40,253 nt of DNA, from the NCBI RefSeq assembly GCF_000497575.1, contig NZ_APJI01000003.1, forward strand, positions 1 to 40,253, read 5' to 3'. The notes beneath the pieces are model-generated. The model made no database searches and had not been told where the DNA came from. It saw nothing but the letters and a program-made list of their open reading frames with translations. This DNA comes from Afipia sp. OHSU_II-C1 (GTDB taxonomy: Bacteria; Pseudomonadota; Alphaproteobacteria; Rhizobiales; Xanthobacteraceae). The translations under genes and the position numbers were made by a program. Below are positions 24,090 through 35,059 of the stretch, piece by piece; positions within the stretch are counted from its first letter, which is position 1, and each line of letters begins with the position of its first letter.

Positions 24090-25685
24090 TCACTCCCACT
24101 CGATCGTGCCCGGCGGCTTGCTCGTCACGTCGTAGACCACGCGGTTGACGCCCTTCACCTCGTTGATGATGCGCGTCGCGGTCTCGCCGAGGAACTTCAT
24201 GTCGAACGGATAGAAGTCGGCGGTCATGCCGTCGGTGGACGTCACCGCGCGCAGGCCGACGACGTACTCATAGGTCCGGCCATCGCCCATCACGCCGACG
24301 GTCTTCACCGGCAGCAGCACGGCGAACGCCTGCCAGATGGTGTCGTACAATCCCGCCTTGCGGATCTGGTCGATATAGACCGCATCGGCCTCGCGCAGGA
24401 TGTCGAGCTTCTCGCGGGTGATCTCGCCCGGACAGCGGATCGCAAGCCCCGGTCCCGGAAACGGATGCCGGCCAACGAACACGTCCGGCAGGCCGAGTTC
24501 GCGACCGAGCGCGCGCACCTCGTCCTTGAAGAGTTCGCGCAAGGGTTCGACCAGCTTCATGTTCATGCGCGCGGGCAAGCCGCCGACATTGTGATGCGAC
24601 TTGATCGTGACCGACGGTCCGCCGGTAAACGACACGCTTTCGATCACGTCGGGATAGAGCGTACCTTGCGCCAGAAAATCCGCGCCACCGATCTTCTTGG
24701 CTTCGTCATCGAACACATCGATGAACAGGCGGCCGATGGTCTTGCGCTTCACTTCCGGATCGGTGACGCCGTCAAGCTCGCCGAGGAACGTCTTCGACGC
24801 GTCAACATGGACCAGCGGAATGTTGTAGTGATGCCGGAACAGATCGACGACGGTCTTGGCCTCGTCCTTGCGCAGCATACCGTGATCGACGAACACGCAG
24901 GTGAGCTGATCGCCGATGGCTTCGTGGATCAGGATCGCCGCGACGGATGAGTCCACGCCACCGGAAAGGCCGCAGATCACCCTGCCCTTGCCGACCTGCG
25001 CGCGGATCTTCTCGACCGCTTCCTCGCGGAAGGCGCGCATGGTCCAGTCGCCGGTGAGGCCAGCGACCTTACGCACGAAATTCTTGATCAGTTTCGCACC
25101 GTCCGGCGTATGTACCACCTCGGGATGAAACTGCATCGCGTAGAACTTGCGCTTGTCGTCGGCGATGACCGAGATCGGCGACCCCGGCGCTTTCGCCACG
25201 CCGCGAAAACCGTCCGGCAATTTGGTGACGCGATCACCATGGCTCATCCAGACGTAATGCTTTTCGCCGACCTTCCAGACATCCTCGAACAGCGCGCAGT
25301 TATCAGTGACTTCGATCAGCGCGCGGCCGAACTCGCGGTGATGACCGGCCTCGACAGTGCCGCCGAGCTGCTGCGCCATGGTCTGCTCGCCGTAGCAGAT
25401 GCCGAGCACCGGAACGCCCGCTGTCAGGATCGACATCGGTGCCGACGGCGCATCCTGATCGAGCACCGAAGCCGGCCCGCCGGAGAGGATCACAGCTTTT
25501 GGCTTCATCTCCCTGAAGGCCGCTTCGGCCTTCTGAAACGGCACGATCTCGGAATAGACACCCTCCTCACGGACGCGCCGCGCGATGAGCTGCGTCACCT
25601 GGGAGCCGAAATCGACGATGAGAATCTTCTCGTGAGCGGCCGCCACGTCGGGCGTCGCTGGGGCGGTCTGGCTGTGTGCTGTCAT
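24090..25685 (-). CDS. guaA: GMP synthase (glutamine-hydrolysing)
   Basis: A 531-residue two-domain enzyme that aminates XMP to GMP. The N-terminal class I amidotransferase has the catalytic triad C97 (GICYGEQ), H187 and E189 (QFHPEV). The ATP-pyrophosphatase domain has the P-loop [10 protein letters not shown], and the C-terminal dimerisation domain ends [11 protein letters not shown] as usual. The start MTAHSQT at 25685 was chosen; the frame extends to 25733 without support. It works directly after IMP dehydrogenase, whose gene guaB lies ~6 kb away on the same strand. Confidence 0.97.
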   Translation of the reverse strand: MTAHSQTAPATPDVAAAHEKILIVDFGSQVTQLIARRVREEGVYSEIVPFQKAEAAFREMKPKAVILSGGPASVLDQDAPSAPMSILTAGVPVLGICYGEQTMAQQLGGTVEAGHHREFGRALIEVTDNCALFEDVWKVGEKHYVWMSHGDRVTKLPDGFRGVAKAPGSPISVIADDKRKFYAMQFHPEVVHTPDGAKLIKNFVRKVAGLTGDWTMRAFREEAVEKIRAQVGKGRVICGLSGGVDSSVAAILIHEAIGDQLTCVFVDHGMLRKDEAKTVVDLFRHHYNIPLVHVDASKTFLGELDGVTDPEVKRKTIGRLFIDVFDDEAKKIGGADFLAQGTLYPDVIESVSFTGGPSVTIKSHHNVGGLPARMNMKLVEPLRELFKDEVRALGRELGLPDVFVGRHPFPGPGLAIRCPGEITREKLDILREADAVYIDQIRKAGLYDTIWQAFAVLLPVKTVGVMGDGRTYEYVVGLRAVTSTDGMTADFYPFDMKFLGETATRIINEVKGVNRVVYDVTSKPPGTIEWE

Positions 25686-25770
25686 GGAGAGGAAATACGC
25701 GACGGGGGGCGGAGTCGCAACCCGGCAAAGCATGCACGCCGATGCAATCCACCCATCAAAAAGCCTCCAG

Positions 25771-25807
25771 TTGACTTGCCGAAATATAGGTCAATAATAC
25801 TGACCTA
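25771..25807 (+). promoter_or_regulatory. Promoter with operator dyad for the SnoaL-like gene
   Basis: TTGACT (25771-25776) and ATAATA (25794-25799) are 17 bases apart, a good sigma-70 promoter. TAGGTCA (25787-25793) and TGACCTA (25801-25807) are perfect 7 bp inverted repeats that bracket the -10. A repressor here would block transcription of the gene starting at 25829. The half-site TAGGTCA does not identify the regulator, which is not encoded next door. Confidence 0.68.
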
Positions 25808-25828
25808 ATTACAAGCGGGGAGAGAAAC

Positions 25829-26203
25829 GTGCAAGCCTTGGAGAAGACGCTCGAACAAAGGACCGCCTTCGCGGACACCTGGATCGCCGCCTGGAACACC
25901 CGGGACCTCGACAATGTTCTCGCGCTTTACGCTGATGACAGCGAGATGGTTTCCGACAAGATCATCAAGCTCGGTCTCGACCAGAACGGCCGGTTACGCG
26001 GCAAGGAGAATCTGCGCACCTATTGGGGACGCGCCCTGCCCCTGCGTCCGAAGCTTCATTTCACGCTGATCAACGCGTTCGTCAGCCCGGACAGCCTTGT
26101 CGTGTTCTATCGCGACGAGCTTGGACACCAGATCTGCGAGTACCTGCGCGTGAATGCCGACGGCAAGATCGTTCAGGGATCAGCCAACCACATTCACGGC
26201 TGA
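25829..26203 (+). CDS. SnoaL-like / NTF2-fold protein
   Basis: A 124-residue protein with the alpha+beta barrel pattern of the SnoaL/ketosteroid isomerase superfamily: FADTWIAAWNTRDLDNVLALYADDSEMVS, read in segments from residue 10 to 38, then GRLRGKENLRTYWGRAL, LHFTLINAFVSPDSLVVFYRDE and EYLRVNADGKIVQGSANH. Such proteins are enzymes or small-molecule binders, and no catalytic residue can be assigned. The start is GTG with GGGGAGAG upstream. Despite being small it has its own promoter and operator. It converges on rsmB with a gap of six bases. Confidence 0.85.
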   Translation: MQALEKTLEQRTAFADTWIAAWNTRDLDNVLALYADDSEMVSDKIIKLGLDQNGRLRGKENLRTYWGRALPLRPKLHFTLINAFVSPDSLVVFYRDELGHQICEYLRVNADGKIVQGSANHIHG

Positions 26204-26209
26204 CAGGAG

Positions 26210-27511
26210 TCAGGTCCGGCGCGTCAGGACCGACACAAAGAACCCGTCCGTCCCGGTGCGGCGCGGGGTCATCAGCAGGCCCTCGTCCGACTGGATCGTC
26301 GCGGCGGCAAAGTCATCCGCCTTGTCCCAGAGCACGGACATCACCTGCGAAGGCGGCACCACCTCGTAATCGGGATGGCGCGTGGTGAAAGCTTTCACCT
26401 GCTCGTTGTTTTCCTGTGGCAAAACAGAACAGGTGATATAGGCGATCCGCCCGCCGGGCTTCACCAATCCCGCTGCACGATCAAGCACCTCACGTTGGTC
26501 CTTGATCCGTACCTCGAGCGCGCCGGGACGCATGCGCCATTTCGCATCGGGGTTGCGCCGCCACGTGCCGGTACCGGTGCACGGCGCGTCGATCACCACA
26601 AGATCGGCGGATGCCTTGATGTCGGACAGCGTATCGTCCGTGCCCCTCGGCGTGCGCACATCCACATTGTGAATGCCCGCCCGCGACAGCCGCTCGTGGA
26701 TCGGCGCAAGCTGCCGCTTGTCGTGATCCGTAGCAATGAGCCGGCCCTTGCCCTGCATCATCGCCGCGAGGGCCAGCGTCTTGCCGCCCGCACCGGCGCA
26801 CATGTCGATCACCTGCTCGCCCGGCTTCGCGCCGGTCAGGAAGGCTGCGAGTTGTGAGCCTTCGTCCTGCACTTCGACGCCGCCCTTGATGAAAGCCTCT
26901 TCGGAATGGATGCCGGGATTGCGCGCATCGGCGCCAAGATCGATCCGCACGCCCCATGGCGACCAAGGCGTGGCTCTCGCGCCAAGATGCTTCATCGAGG
27001 CCAGCACCTTCTCGTGCTTTGCCTTCAGCGTGTTGACCCGCAGATCGAGCGGCGCGCGGCTGGCCATCGCGGTGGTTTCCTCCACGCGCGCATCACCAAA
27101 CACAGCGGCGAACTGCGGATCGAGCCATTCGGGGTAATCGCCCGCGACATGCGCCGGCGCATCCTTCAGCGTCCGCGATGTAAGCGCGGCGCGCTCATGA
27201 TCCGTCAGCGGCTCCGGCGCGAAACGGCCGCCATCGCACAGTGCCGCGACGGCATCGGCGTTGAGTCCGCGCTCCAGCTTGAGCATGCCGAGCAGCCGCG
27301 CGCGCGGCGTGTCGGCATCCATCAGCCATGCCGACGACGCCCTGCGGCGGAGCACATCGAACACCAGCCCCGCGATGGCGGCACGGTCTCCAGATCCCGC
27401 GAAGCGATGCGCGGTGCCCCAGTCCTTCAGCGCGTTCGGCGCGGGGATGCGCTGCGCATCGATCGCTGCGAGAATCTCAATGGCTGCGGACAGCCGCGCG
27501 GCAGGCGTCAT
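26210..27511 (-). CDS. RsmB-like rRNA (cytosine-C5) methyltransferase
   Basis: A 433-residue RsmB/Nop2-family enzyme using S-adenosylmethionine to methylate a cytosine in RNA, most likely 16S rRNA. An N-terminal NusB-like helical region occupies about the first 130 residues. The methyltransferase part has MCAGAGGKTLALAAMM, the catalytic motifs DAPCTGTGTWRRNPDAKW and ITCSVLPQENNEQV, whose two cysteines are the release and attack residues. In alphaproteobacteria this gene is often found between guaB and guaA, as here, though with other genes inserted. It follows the MAPEG-like gene by 54 bases. Confidence 0.92.
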   Translation of the reverse strand: MTPAARLSAAIEILAAIDAQRIPAPNALKDWGTAHRFAGSGDRAAIAGLVFDVLRRRASSAWLMDADTPRARLLGMLKLERGLNADAVAALCDGGRFAPEPLTDHERAALTSRTLKDAPAHVAGDYPEWLDPQFAAVFGDARVEETTAMASRAPLDLRVNTLKAKHEKVLASMKHLGARATPWSPWGVRIDLGADARNPGIHSEEAFIKGGVEVQDEGSQLAAFLTGAKPGEQVIDMCAGAGGKTLALAAMMQGKGRLIATDHDKRQLAPIHERLSRAGIHNVDVRTPRGTDDTLSDIKASADLVVIDAPCTGTGTWRRNPDAKWRMRPGALEVRIKDQREVLDRAAGLVKPGGRIAYITCSVLPQENNEQVKAFTTRHPDYEVVPPSQVMSVLWDKADDFAAATIQSDEGLLMTPRRTGTDGFFVSVLTRRT

Positions 27512-27565
27512 CGTGGTCTTTCAGGCATGCAAGATCGGAGAACAGACGCCTGACCTAGCCGCGTC

Positions 27566-27913
27566 TCAGATGAGAAACAAGACGCGAATGGCGAAATACA
27601 GCCACATGGCCAGCAGGACCAGCGCCCCTGAGATGAAAAACAGCGATCCGCGCGCATTCGCGGTGGTGACCAGAAATCCGGCCTGAAACACCTGCAGCAC
27701 CACGAACACCCAGGCCAACAAGACCATGATCAGGTCGGCATGCCGGGTCTCGATCGCCAGCACGACCACCACATAAAACAGCGTGTGGAGATGATAACCG
27801 AACCAGTCGCCATCCTCGGCAGGCCTTGACCCCTCGCGCCCGCGCCAGAACAGGACGAGCAAAGTCAGGCCGACCAGAACGAATGTCGGCAGCAGAATCA
27901 TCTGAATCATCAT
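27566..27913 (-). CDS. MAPEG-like small membrane protein
   Basis: A 115-residue integral membrane protein with four hydrophobic segments. It resembles short bacterial MAPEG (membrane-associated eicosanoid/glutathione metabolism) proteins: a first helix, then HLHTLFYVVVVLAIETRHAD, and LLAWVFVVLQVFQAGFLV. In the family, the helix-2 region and the AWVFV.LRV segment are conserved, and here Q replaces the usual R. Any glutathione-linked activity is unproven. It lies upstream of rsmB on the same strand and its start is divergent from the 174-residue gene. Confidence 0.77.
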   Translation of the reverse strand: MMIQMILLPTFVLVGLTLLVLFWRGREGSRPAEDGDWFGYHLHTLFYVVVVLAIETRHADLIMVLLAWVFVVLQVFQAGFLVTTANARGSLFFISGALVLLAMWLYFAIRVLFLI

Positions 27914-28060
27914 TTGAAATACCCCAAATCCGGCGCAGCCCGCGCCTTGCGCAGCCTCTGCCCGCCCGGAAAGTCATTCCCGGCGGACTGTGAACCTGTC
28001 CACAGACAACGACGACCAATGCTCAGAAGTTCCATTTTCAGGGTCAGACCGGGTGCTGAG

Positions 28061-28585
28061 ATGACCGACACAACAAAGGGCATGACAACTCTCCGCAGCG
28101 TCGCCGTGCGCAGCCTCGGCGTCGTTCTCATGATCGGAGCACTGGCTGCCGGTGCCTTCAGCCTGCGCACTGCTGCGCTGACGCATCTCGGCGTCATGGC
28201 CAGGGCGCCGGCCGTGGAATTTGAAATCCGGCTGCCGCCAGCCATGGCCAGAACCGACCTGAAGCGCGTTGCGCAGGTCGAACTCCTGACCGATCTCAAC
28301 CAGACGCTCGCTCAGCTCGACGGCGACCTGCGTGCGACCGAAGACGGACGCGCCGTGCTCCGCGGCCACGTCCCGCTGAAGTTCCGTACCTCGGAGCGCA
28401 TGGTCGTCCTCAGCCTGCCCGGCGAGGCGCAGCGCGCCTTCAAGCTGCGGCTGCCGCCGAACCCCAGCCCGTCCGACGAGTTCGGCCCGTGGCACATGGT
28501 CGATCGCGTCATTTCCGGCGCGCGCTCTGAGACCGCACGAGGAATGCCGGACGACACCTTCGCTATCCGTTACCGCGTGCTGTGA
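28061..28585 (+). CDS. Hypothetical protein with N-terminal membrane anchor
   Basis: A 174-residue protein I do not recognise. Residues about 10-38 are hydrophobic (SLGVVLMIGALAAGAF), a signal anchor or uncleaved signal. The rest is soluble, with FEIRLPPAMAR, a helical stretch VELLTDLNQTLAQLDGDL, and beta-like segments to YRVL. It is probably periplasmic, membrane-tethered. Codon use matches the neighbours and the frame is free of stops, so it is likely a true gene. The start is uncertain: ATG 28061 was chosen, with ATG 28082 (after AAAGGG) possible. Confidence 0.62.
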   Translation: MTDTTKGMTTLRSVAVRSLGVVLMIGALAAGAFSLRTAALTHLGVMARAPAVEFEIRLPPAMARTDLKRVAQVELLTDLNQTLAQLDGDLRATEDGRAVLRGHVPLKFRTSERMVVLSLPGEAQRAFKLRLPPNPSPSDEFGPWHMVDRVISGARSETARGMPDDTFAIRYRVL

Positions 28586-28766
28586 GGCACCGGCGCCAGA
28601 ATTTCATGACCGAAGCATTTGCACGACGATATTTTCAACTCGGACTCACTTCAATCACCTAAAAATTTTCCAATTTTCTCCGCGCGTTTTAAACGTACTG
28701 CATAAATTCATCAGCCATCTCACTGACATGCGCAGCGTGTAGTTTGCTCCACAAAGGAGTCACGCC

Positions 28767-29621
28767 ATGTCCAGCGCCAAGCCCAGCTTCCGCCTGACCC
28801 AGATCACCGATACGCATCTCGGCGCAAGGTTTCCCGAGTTCGTCGAAAACTTTCATCGCGTAAGTCAACACATCGACGACAACCGGCCCGATCTCGTCAT
28901 CAACAGCGGTGACGTCGCCTTCGACGGGCCGGATCATCCGGACGATCTCGATTTCGCAAAAGCCCTTCACGACGCACTGCCCGTCGATTGCCGGTATCTT
29001 CCGGGCAATCACGACATCGGCGACAATCCGACGATGGTCGGCGAACAGCCGGCACAGCGCGCGTCCGAGGCTAACCGGCAGAATTTCATCGCGGCGTTCG
29101 GCGAGGATCACTGGCAGTTCGACGCCGCAGGCTGGTGCTTCATCGGATTGAACTCGCTGGTGATGAACACCGGGCTTCCCTGCGAGGACGAGCAGCGCGA
29201 ATGGCTCGCGGAGCAATTGTCCGCAGCGCGCGGCAAGCCGGTGGCGCTTTTCATTCACAAGCCGCTGTACAAGGACTCTCCCGGCGATGAAGAGATCTCG
29301 GCGACATCGTTCCGCTATGTGCCGATGCCCGCGCGCAGCGATCTGGTGACGATGTTCGGCGGCGCAGACCTGCGGCTGGTCGCCTGCGGCCATGTCCATC
29401 AGCGCCGGGACTTCACCTTCGGCAACGTGCGGCACATCTGGGCGCCGTCGACGTCATTCGTGATCCGGTCCAACGCGAAGCAGGAACTGATCGGCATCAA
29501 GGAAACCGGGCTGGTCGAATATGTCTTCCAGCCGGACGGTTTTGAAGTCCGCCACGTTCGCGCGGCGGGACAGATCAATCTCGATCTGTTTTCGGTGCTG
29601 GAGCCCTCGACGGTGGTGTGA
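28767..29621 (+). CDS. Metallophosphoesterase, cyclic-nucleotide phosphodiesterase type (CpdA-like)
   Basis: A 284-residue class III metallophosphoesterase with all five metal-site motifs: D15-T-H17 (ITDTHLG), GDVAFDG near residue 50, GNHD near 78, the histidine in LFIHKPLY near 165 and GHVH near 210. The family includes cAMP phosphodiesterase CpdA and glycerophosphodiesterases, and the substrate cannot be fixed from sequence. AAAGGAG precedes the ATG. It is alone on its strand and is followed by a long palindromic repeat. The 181 bases upstream are A+T-rich. Confidence 0.9.
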   Translation: MSSAKPSFRLTQITDTHLGARFPEFVENFHRVSQHIDDNRPDLVINSGDVAFDGPDHPDDLDFAKALHDALPVDCRYLPGNHDIGDNPTMVGEQPAQRASEANRQNFIAAFGEDHWQFDAAGWCFIGLNSLVMNTGLPCEDEQREWLAEQLSAARGKPVALFIHKPLYKDSPGDEEISATSFRYVPMPARSDLVTMFGGADLRLVACGHVHQRRDFTFGNVRHIWAPSTSFVIRSNAKQELIGIKETGLVEYVFQPDGFEVRHVRAAGQINLDLFSVLEPSTVV

Positions 29622-29670
29622 CCTTGAATGTCTGAACTGAAATACCGCATTCGATGCACATGCGATGCAA

Positions 29671-29785
29671 CTCCCTCTCCCGTGGGGAGAGGGTTGGGGT
29701 GAGGGCGTAGAGTCTATCGAGAGAGCGTACCCCCTCACCCGGATCGCAAGAGCGATCCGACCTCTCCCCACGGGAGAGGTGAAGC
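29671..29785. repeat. Long palindromic intergenic repeat
   Basis: A perfect 19 bp inverted repeat, CCTCTCCCGTGGGGAGAGG at 29674-29692 and its complement at 29761-29779, encloses a second nested pair (GGGGTGAGGG at 29696-29705 with CCCTCACCC at 29732-29740). It lies between converging genes and could act as a terminator for both. Sequences of this kind are dispersed palindromes known from many Rhizobiales genomes. Confidence 0.82.
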
Positions 29786-29789
29786 CGCA

Positions 29790-30824
29790 TTAAACCTTGT
29801 CAGGCGCGACGCGCACAAGCTGCTTGCCGAAGTTCGCACCCTTGAGCAGGCCGATGAACGCTTCCGGCGCGCTCTCGATACCCTCGGTGACGAACTCCTT
29901 GTGCTTGAGCTTGCCTTCCTTGAGCCACTGCGGCATGTCGCGGATGAAATCCGGGAACATCGCCGCGAAGTCGCTGACGATGAAACCGCGGAATGTCAGG
30001 CGCTTCACCAGAATGGCGCGCATGATCGAATTCGCCCAGGGCGGCGTCGGCGTGTCCTTGCCGAAGATGGTGTTGTAGTCGGCGATCAGTCCGCACACCG
30101 GAATCCGCGCGAACGGATTCAATAGCGGAAACACCGTATCGAACACCTTGCCGCCGACGTTCTCGAAGTAAACGTCGATGCCCTTCGGACAGGCCTCCTT
30201 CAGCTTGGCCTTCAGGTCCGGATCGCGATGGTCGAGGCAGTCGTCGAAGCCGAGTTCGTTCTTGACGTAATCGCACTTGTCCTTGCCACCCGCGATGCCG
30301 ACAGCGCGCGCGCCCTTGATCTTCGCAATCTGACCAACCGCCGAACCCACCGCACCCGACGCAGCAGCGACCACCACCGTTTCGCCCGCCTTCGGCTTGC
30401 CGATTTCGAGCAGGCCGGTGTAGGCGGTCATGCCGGGCATGCCGAGCACACCCACAGCGGTCGAGATCGGCGCGATCTTCGGATCGATCTTGCGCAGCCC
30501 CTTGCCATCCGACACCGCGTACTGCTGCCAGCCCGAATGCGCGAGCACGATGTCGCCCTTGGCAAAGCCGGGATTGTTCGACGCAACCACCTCGGCCACC
30601 GTGCCGCCTTCCATCACGCCGTCGATCGGCACTGGCGCGGAGTACGACGGCCCGTCGCTCATGCGGCCGCGCATGTAAGGATCGAGAGACAGCCAGATCG
30701 TGCGCAGCAGGAGCTGCCCCTCGCCCGGTGCCGGCACCGGATAATCCTCAAGGCGAAAATCGCTCGGCTTGGGTTCGCCCACGGGACGGGACGCGAGCAC
30801 GATACGCTTGGCTGACTGGGACAT
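29790..30824 (-). CDS. NADP-dependent oxidoreductase (MDR, CurA/prostaglandin reductase-like)
   Basis: A 344-residue medium-chain reductase of the leukotriene B4 dehydrogenase/CurA branch, which reduces alpha,beta-unsaturated carbonyls with NADPH. Hallmarks are the N-terminal LASRPVGEPKPSDFRLEDYPVP region, LSLDPYMRGRMSD near residue 50, VVVAAASGAVGSAVGQIAK near 150 and the C-terminal stretch FIVSDFAAMFPDF with LKHKEFVTEGIE. No zinc ligands are present. GAGGAAAC precedes the ATG at 30824. It is monocistronic, bordered by a palindrome downstream and a hairpin upstream. Confidence 0.92.
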   Translation of the reverse strand: MSQSAKRIVLASRPVGEPKPSDFRLEDYPVPAPGEGQLLLRTIWLSLDPYMRGRMSDGPSYSAPVPIDGVMEGGTVAEVVASNNPGFAKGDIVLAHSGWQQYAVSDGKGLRKIDPKIAPISTAVGVLGMPGMTAYTGLLEIGKPKAGETVVVAAASGAVGSAVGQIAKIKGARAVGIAGGKDKCDYVKNELGFDDCLDHRDPDLKAKLKEACPKGIDVYFENVGGKVFDTVFPLLNPFARIPVCGLIADYNTIFGKDTPTPPWANSIMRAILVKRLTFRGFIVSDFAAMFPDFIRDMPQWLKEGKLKHKEFVTEGIESAPEAFIGLLKGANFGKQLVRVAPDKV

Positions 30825-30898
30825 GTTGTTTCCTCGGTTTATGAACGTGGACGTTATTTAGCCGAGAGGACCGCGCATTGCCATGTGCACAAACGCGA

Positions 30899-30929
30899 GA
30901 GGAGCGGCATGGCATCCATACCGCTCCTC
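30899..30929. terminator. Strong hairpin downstream of the 207-residue gene
   Basis: GAGGAGCGG (30899-30907) pairs with CCGCTCCTC (30921-30929); after one mismatch four more pairs close a CAT loop. It lies 38 bases past the stop of the gene ending at 30968 and before the promoter of the reductase gene. It is the likely terminator of that gene. Confidence 0.62.
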
Positions 30930-30967
30930 CCGTTTAAAACAGAATCTATATGGCGAGGCCGATGCCG

Positions 30968-31591
30968 TCAGGCCGTGAGCTTGGCCAGCGCCTTGTCGAA
31001 CGCCGCTGCCGCGCTCGTCAGGTCCTTGAATGCGAGGCCGCTATCCGCCGCCTGCTTTTGCTTGTCCGTGGCGGTCGGGCGGATTTCGGCCACCGGCCTG
31101 CCGCCATCGAGAAATGCCTGCGGCGCGATCACATGAAATTCGTGATCTTCCGCCGGTGCATCCTTGAGGAGAAACACCCCGAGATACGCCGTGCTGTCGC
31201 CGCGGCGATAGGAAATGTAGCGCTCGATGGCGACCGATCCGTCGCGCTGCATGCCGCCGAGCTTGGCGTAGCCTTTCGAGTCCAGCAGCCGGTGCGCCTT
31301 GAAGCCTTTCACGCCTTCCGACCTCGCTTTCGCGGTCTCCTCGGACAGATCGTATTTGGCCGCCATCTCCTTGCCGACTTCGGCAAGCTGTTCCGACACC
31401 GAGTGCTCGAACTCCTTTAGCTCCGAGCGCGGCTTCGATGCCTTGCGCGGCTTTGCGGCGTTGCGCTTCTCAAGCTCTGCCTTGCACTTATCGGCGACAT
31501 CCGCGACCGACCTGCGCTCAGCGTTGACCAGCAGGTTCTTCAGATCCTGATCGGAGAGCGCGGTAATCCTGTCGTCTGTCCAGTCAACCAT
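30968..31591 (-). CDS. Hypothetical protein, conserved-looking, unknown function
   Basis: A 207-residue soluble protein I cannot assign. The N-terminus (VDWTDDRITALSDQDLKNLL) is helical, followed by a lysine-rich low-complexity stretch (RNAAKPRKASKPR) near residue 50. A more structured part follows, GFKAHRLLDSKGYAKLGGMQRDGSVAIERYISYRRGD, spanning about 95-130, with EFHVIAPQAFLDGG after it. There is no signal peptide or membrane segment. A basic linker may hint at nucleic-acid contact, but this is speculative. The ATG at 31591 was preferred to 31621 because AGAAGAA lies upstream. It is downstream of guaB on the same strand, 166 bases away. Confidence 0.72.
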   Translation of the reverse strand: MVDWTDDRITALSDQDLKNLLVNAERRSVADVADKCKAELEKRNAAKPRKASKPRSELKEFEHSVSEQLAEVGKEMAAKYDLSEETAKARSEGVKGFKAHRLLDSKGYAKLGGMQRDGSVAIERYISYRRGDSTAYLGVFLLKDAPAEDHEFHVIAPQAFLDGGRPVAEIRPTATDKQKQAADSGLAFKDLTSAAAAFDKALAKLTA

Positions 31592-31757
31592 GATGTTCTT
31601 CTTTTCTGAAATGTTGGGCACATTGCGGCCGGTCCGGCCGGTTCAATGGACGTGAGGCGTTGAAACACGCGCGGCCAGTATGCGCGAAGCAGCAGGACTG
31701 CCGCACGAGTGTAGCGCGTTTTGACAGGCCGATGGGGCCGAAATCAGGCGGGCTTAT

Positions 31758-33584
<1,827 letters not shown>

Positions 33585-35048
33585 ATGCAGAAGGAACGCC
33601 TGATACCGCTGATCGTGGCCTGCGCGCTGTTCATGGAAAACATGGACTCGACGGTGATCGCGACATCGCTCCCGGCCATCGCCGCCGATATCGGCACCAG
33701 TCCACTGACGCTGAAACTCGCGATCACATCTTATCTGCTCTCGCTCGCCGTTTTCATTCCGGCAAGCGGCTGGACTGCCGACCGCTTCGGCGCGCGCGCC
33801 GTGTTCAGCGTCGCCATCGGCGTGTTCATGGTCGGCTCGATCGGCTGCGCCCTGTCGACGTCCGTCACCGATTTCGTCATCGCGCGCATCATCCAGGGCA
33901 TCGGCGGAGCGATGATGACGCCGGTCGGGCGCCTGGTGCTGCTGCGCTCCATCGACAAGAGCGCGCTGGTCAACGCGATGGCATGGGTCACCGTGCCCGC
34001 GTTGATCGGTCCTGTGATCGGGCCGCCGCTCGGCGGCTTCATCACCACCTACTTCTCGTGGCACTGGATCTTCCTGATCAACATTCCGATCGGATTGCTC
34101 GGCATCTGGATGGCGCTGAAGTACATCGACCCGATCAAGAGCGAGAATCCCGAACGCTTTGACGTGGTCGGGCTGGTCCTTGCAGGATTGGGGGTTGCCG
34201 GTCTCGCCTTCGGGCTGTCGGTCGCCGGTCTCGGCCTGCTGCCATGGCAAATCGTCGTCGGATTGATCATGGGCGGCGCGATAAGCATGGGGCTCTATCT
34301 GTATCATGCCAAGCGGACCACATCTCCGGTGCTGGATTTCACACTGATCAGGCATCCGACGTTGCGCGCCAGCCTGACTGGCGGCTTCATGTACCGCCTT
34401 GGCATCGGCGCGCTGCCGTTCCTGCTGCCGCTCTTGATGCAGGTCGGCTTCGGTCTGTCGCCGTTCAAGTCGGGTCTGGTGACATTTGCCTCCGCGGTCG
34501 GCGCGCTCGGTATGAAGACACTTGCCGCGCGGATCATCCGCACCTTCGGCTTCCGCAACATCATGGTCATCAACGCGGTGGTGAGCTCGTTCTTCCTCGC
34601 CGCCTGCGCCCTGTTCACGCCATCGACGCCATTGCTGCTGATCATGATCATTCTGGTGGTCGGCGGCTTCTTCCGCTCGCTGCAATTCACCGCGATCAAC
34701 ACCATGGCCTACGCCGAAGTTACGTCCGGTGAGATGAGCCGCGCGACCACGCTGGTCAGCGTCAACCAGCAGCTTGCGATTTCAGCGGGCGTCGCGGTCG
34801 GCGCGTTTGCGGTGGAAACGACCATGGCAGCAAACCATTCCGTCGAACTCAGCGCGACCGACTTCTGGCCCGCGTTCCTGATCGTCGCCGTGCTGTCGGC
34901 TCTGTCGGCTTACTCATTCTGGAAATTGCCCGAGGATGCCGGTCACGAAATCTCGGGCCATCGGGTGCAGGTGGAGGAAACCCCGCAAGCCGCGGAAGCC
35001 GCCGCTGCGGAGCAAACCCACGACGCGCGCGACCAGAAGCTGGGGTAA
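33585..35048 (+). CDS. MFS transporter, DHA2 (EmrB/QacA-like) drug efflux family
   Basis: A 487-residue inner-membrane protein with about fourteen hydrophobic segments. DHA2 features are LFMENMDSTVIATSLPAIA in helix 1, GWTADRFGARAVF between helices 2 and 3 (motif A), RIIQGIGGAMMTPVGRLVL in helix 4 and GPPLGGFITTYFSWHWIFLI in helix 5. It likely exports drugs or other hydrophobic compounds by proton antiport, but no membrane-fusion partner gene is adjacent. The start at 33585 fits the family; its Shine-Dalgarno is weak. Confidence 0.92.
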   Translation: MQKERLIPLIVACALFMENMDSTVIATSLPAIAADIGTSPLTLKLAITSYLLSLAVFIPASGWTADRFGARAVFSVAIGVFMVGSIGCALSTSVTDFVIARIIQGIGGAMMTPVGRLVLLRSIDKSALVNAMAWVTVPALIGPVIGPPLGGFITTYFSWHWIFLINIPIGLLGIWMALKYIDPIKSENPERFDVVGLVLAGLGVAGLAFGLSVAGLGLLPWQIVVGLIMGGAISMGLYLYHAKRTTSPVLDFTLIRHPTLRASLTGGFMYRLGIGALPFLLPLLMQVGFGLSPFKSGLVTFASAVGALGMKTLAARIIRTFGFRNIMVINAVVSSFFLAACALFTPSTPLLLIMIILVVGGFFRSLQFTAINTMAYAEVTSGEMSRATTLVSVNQQLAISAGVAVGAFAVETTMAANHSVELSATDFWPAFLIVAVLSALSAYSFWKLPEDAGHEISGHRVQVEETPQAAEAAAAEQTHDARDQKLG

Positions 35049-35059
35049 GTTTCAGAACA

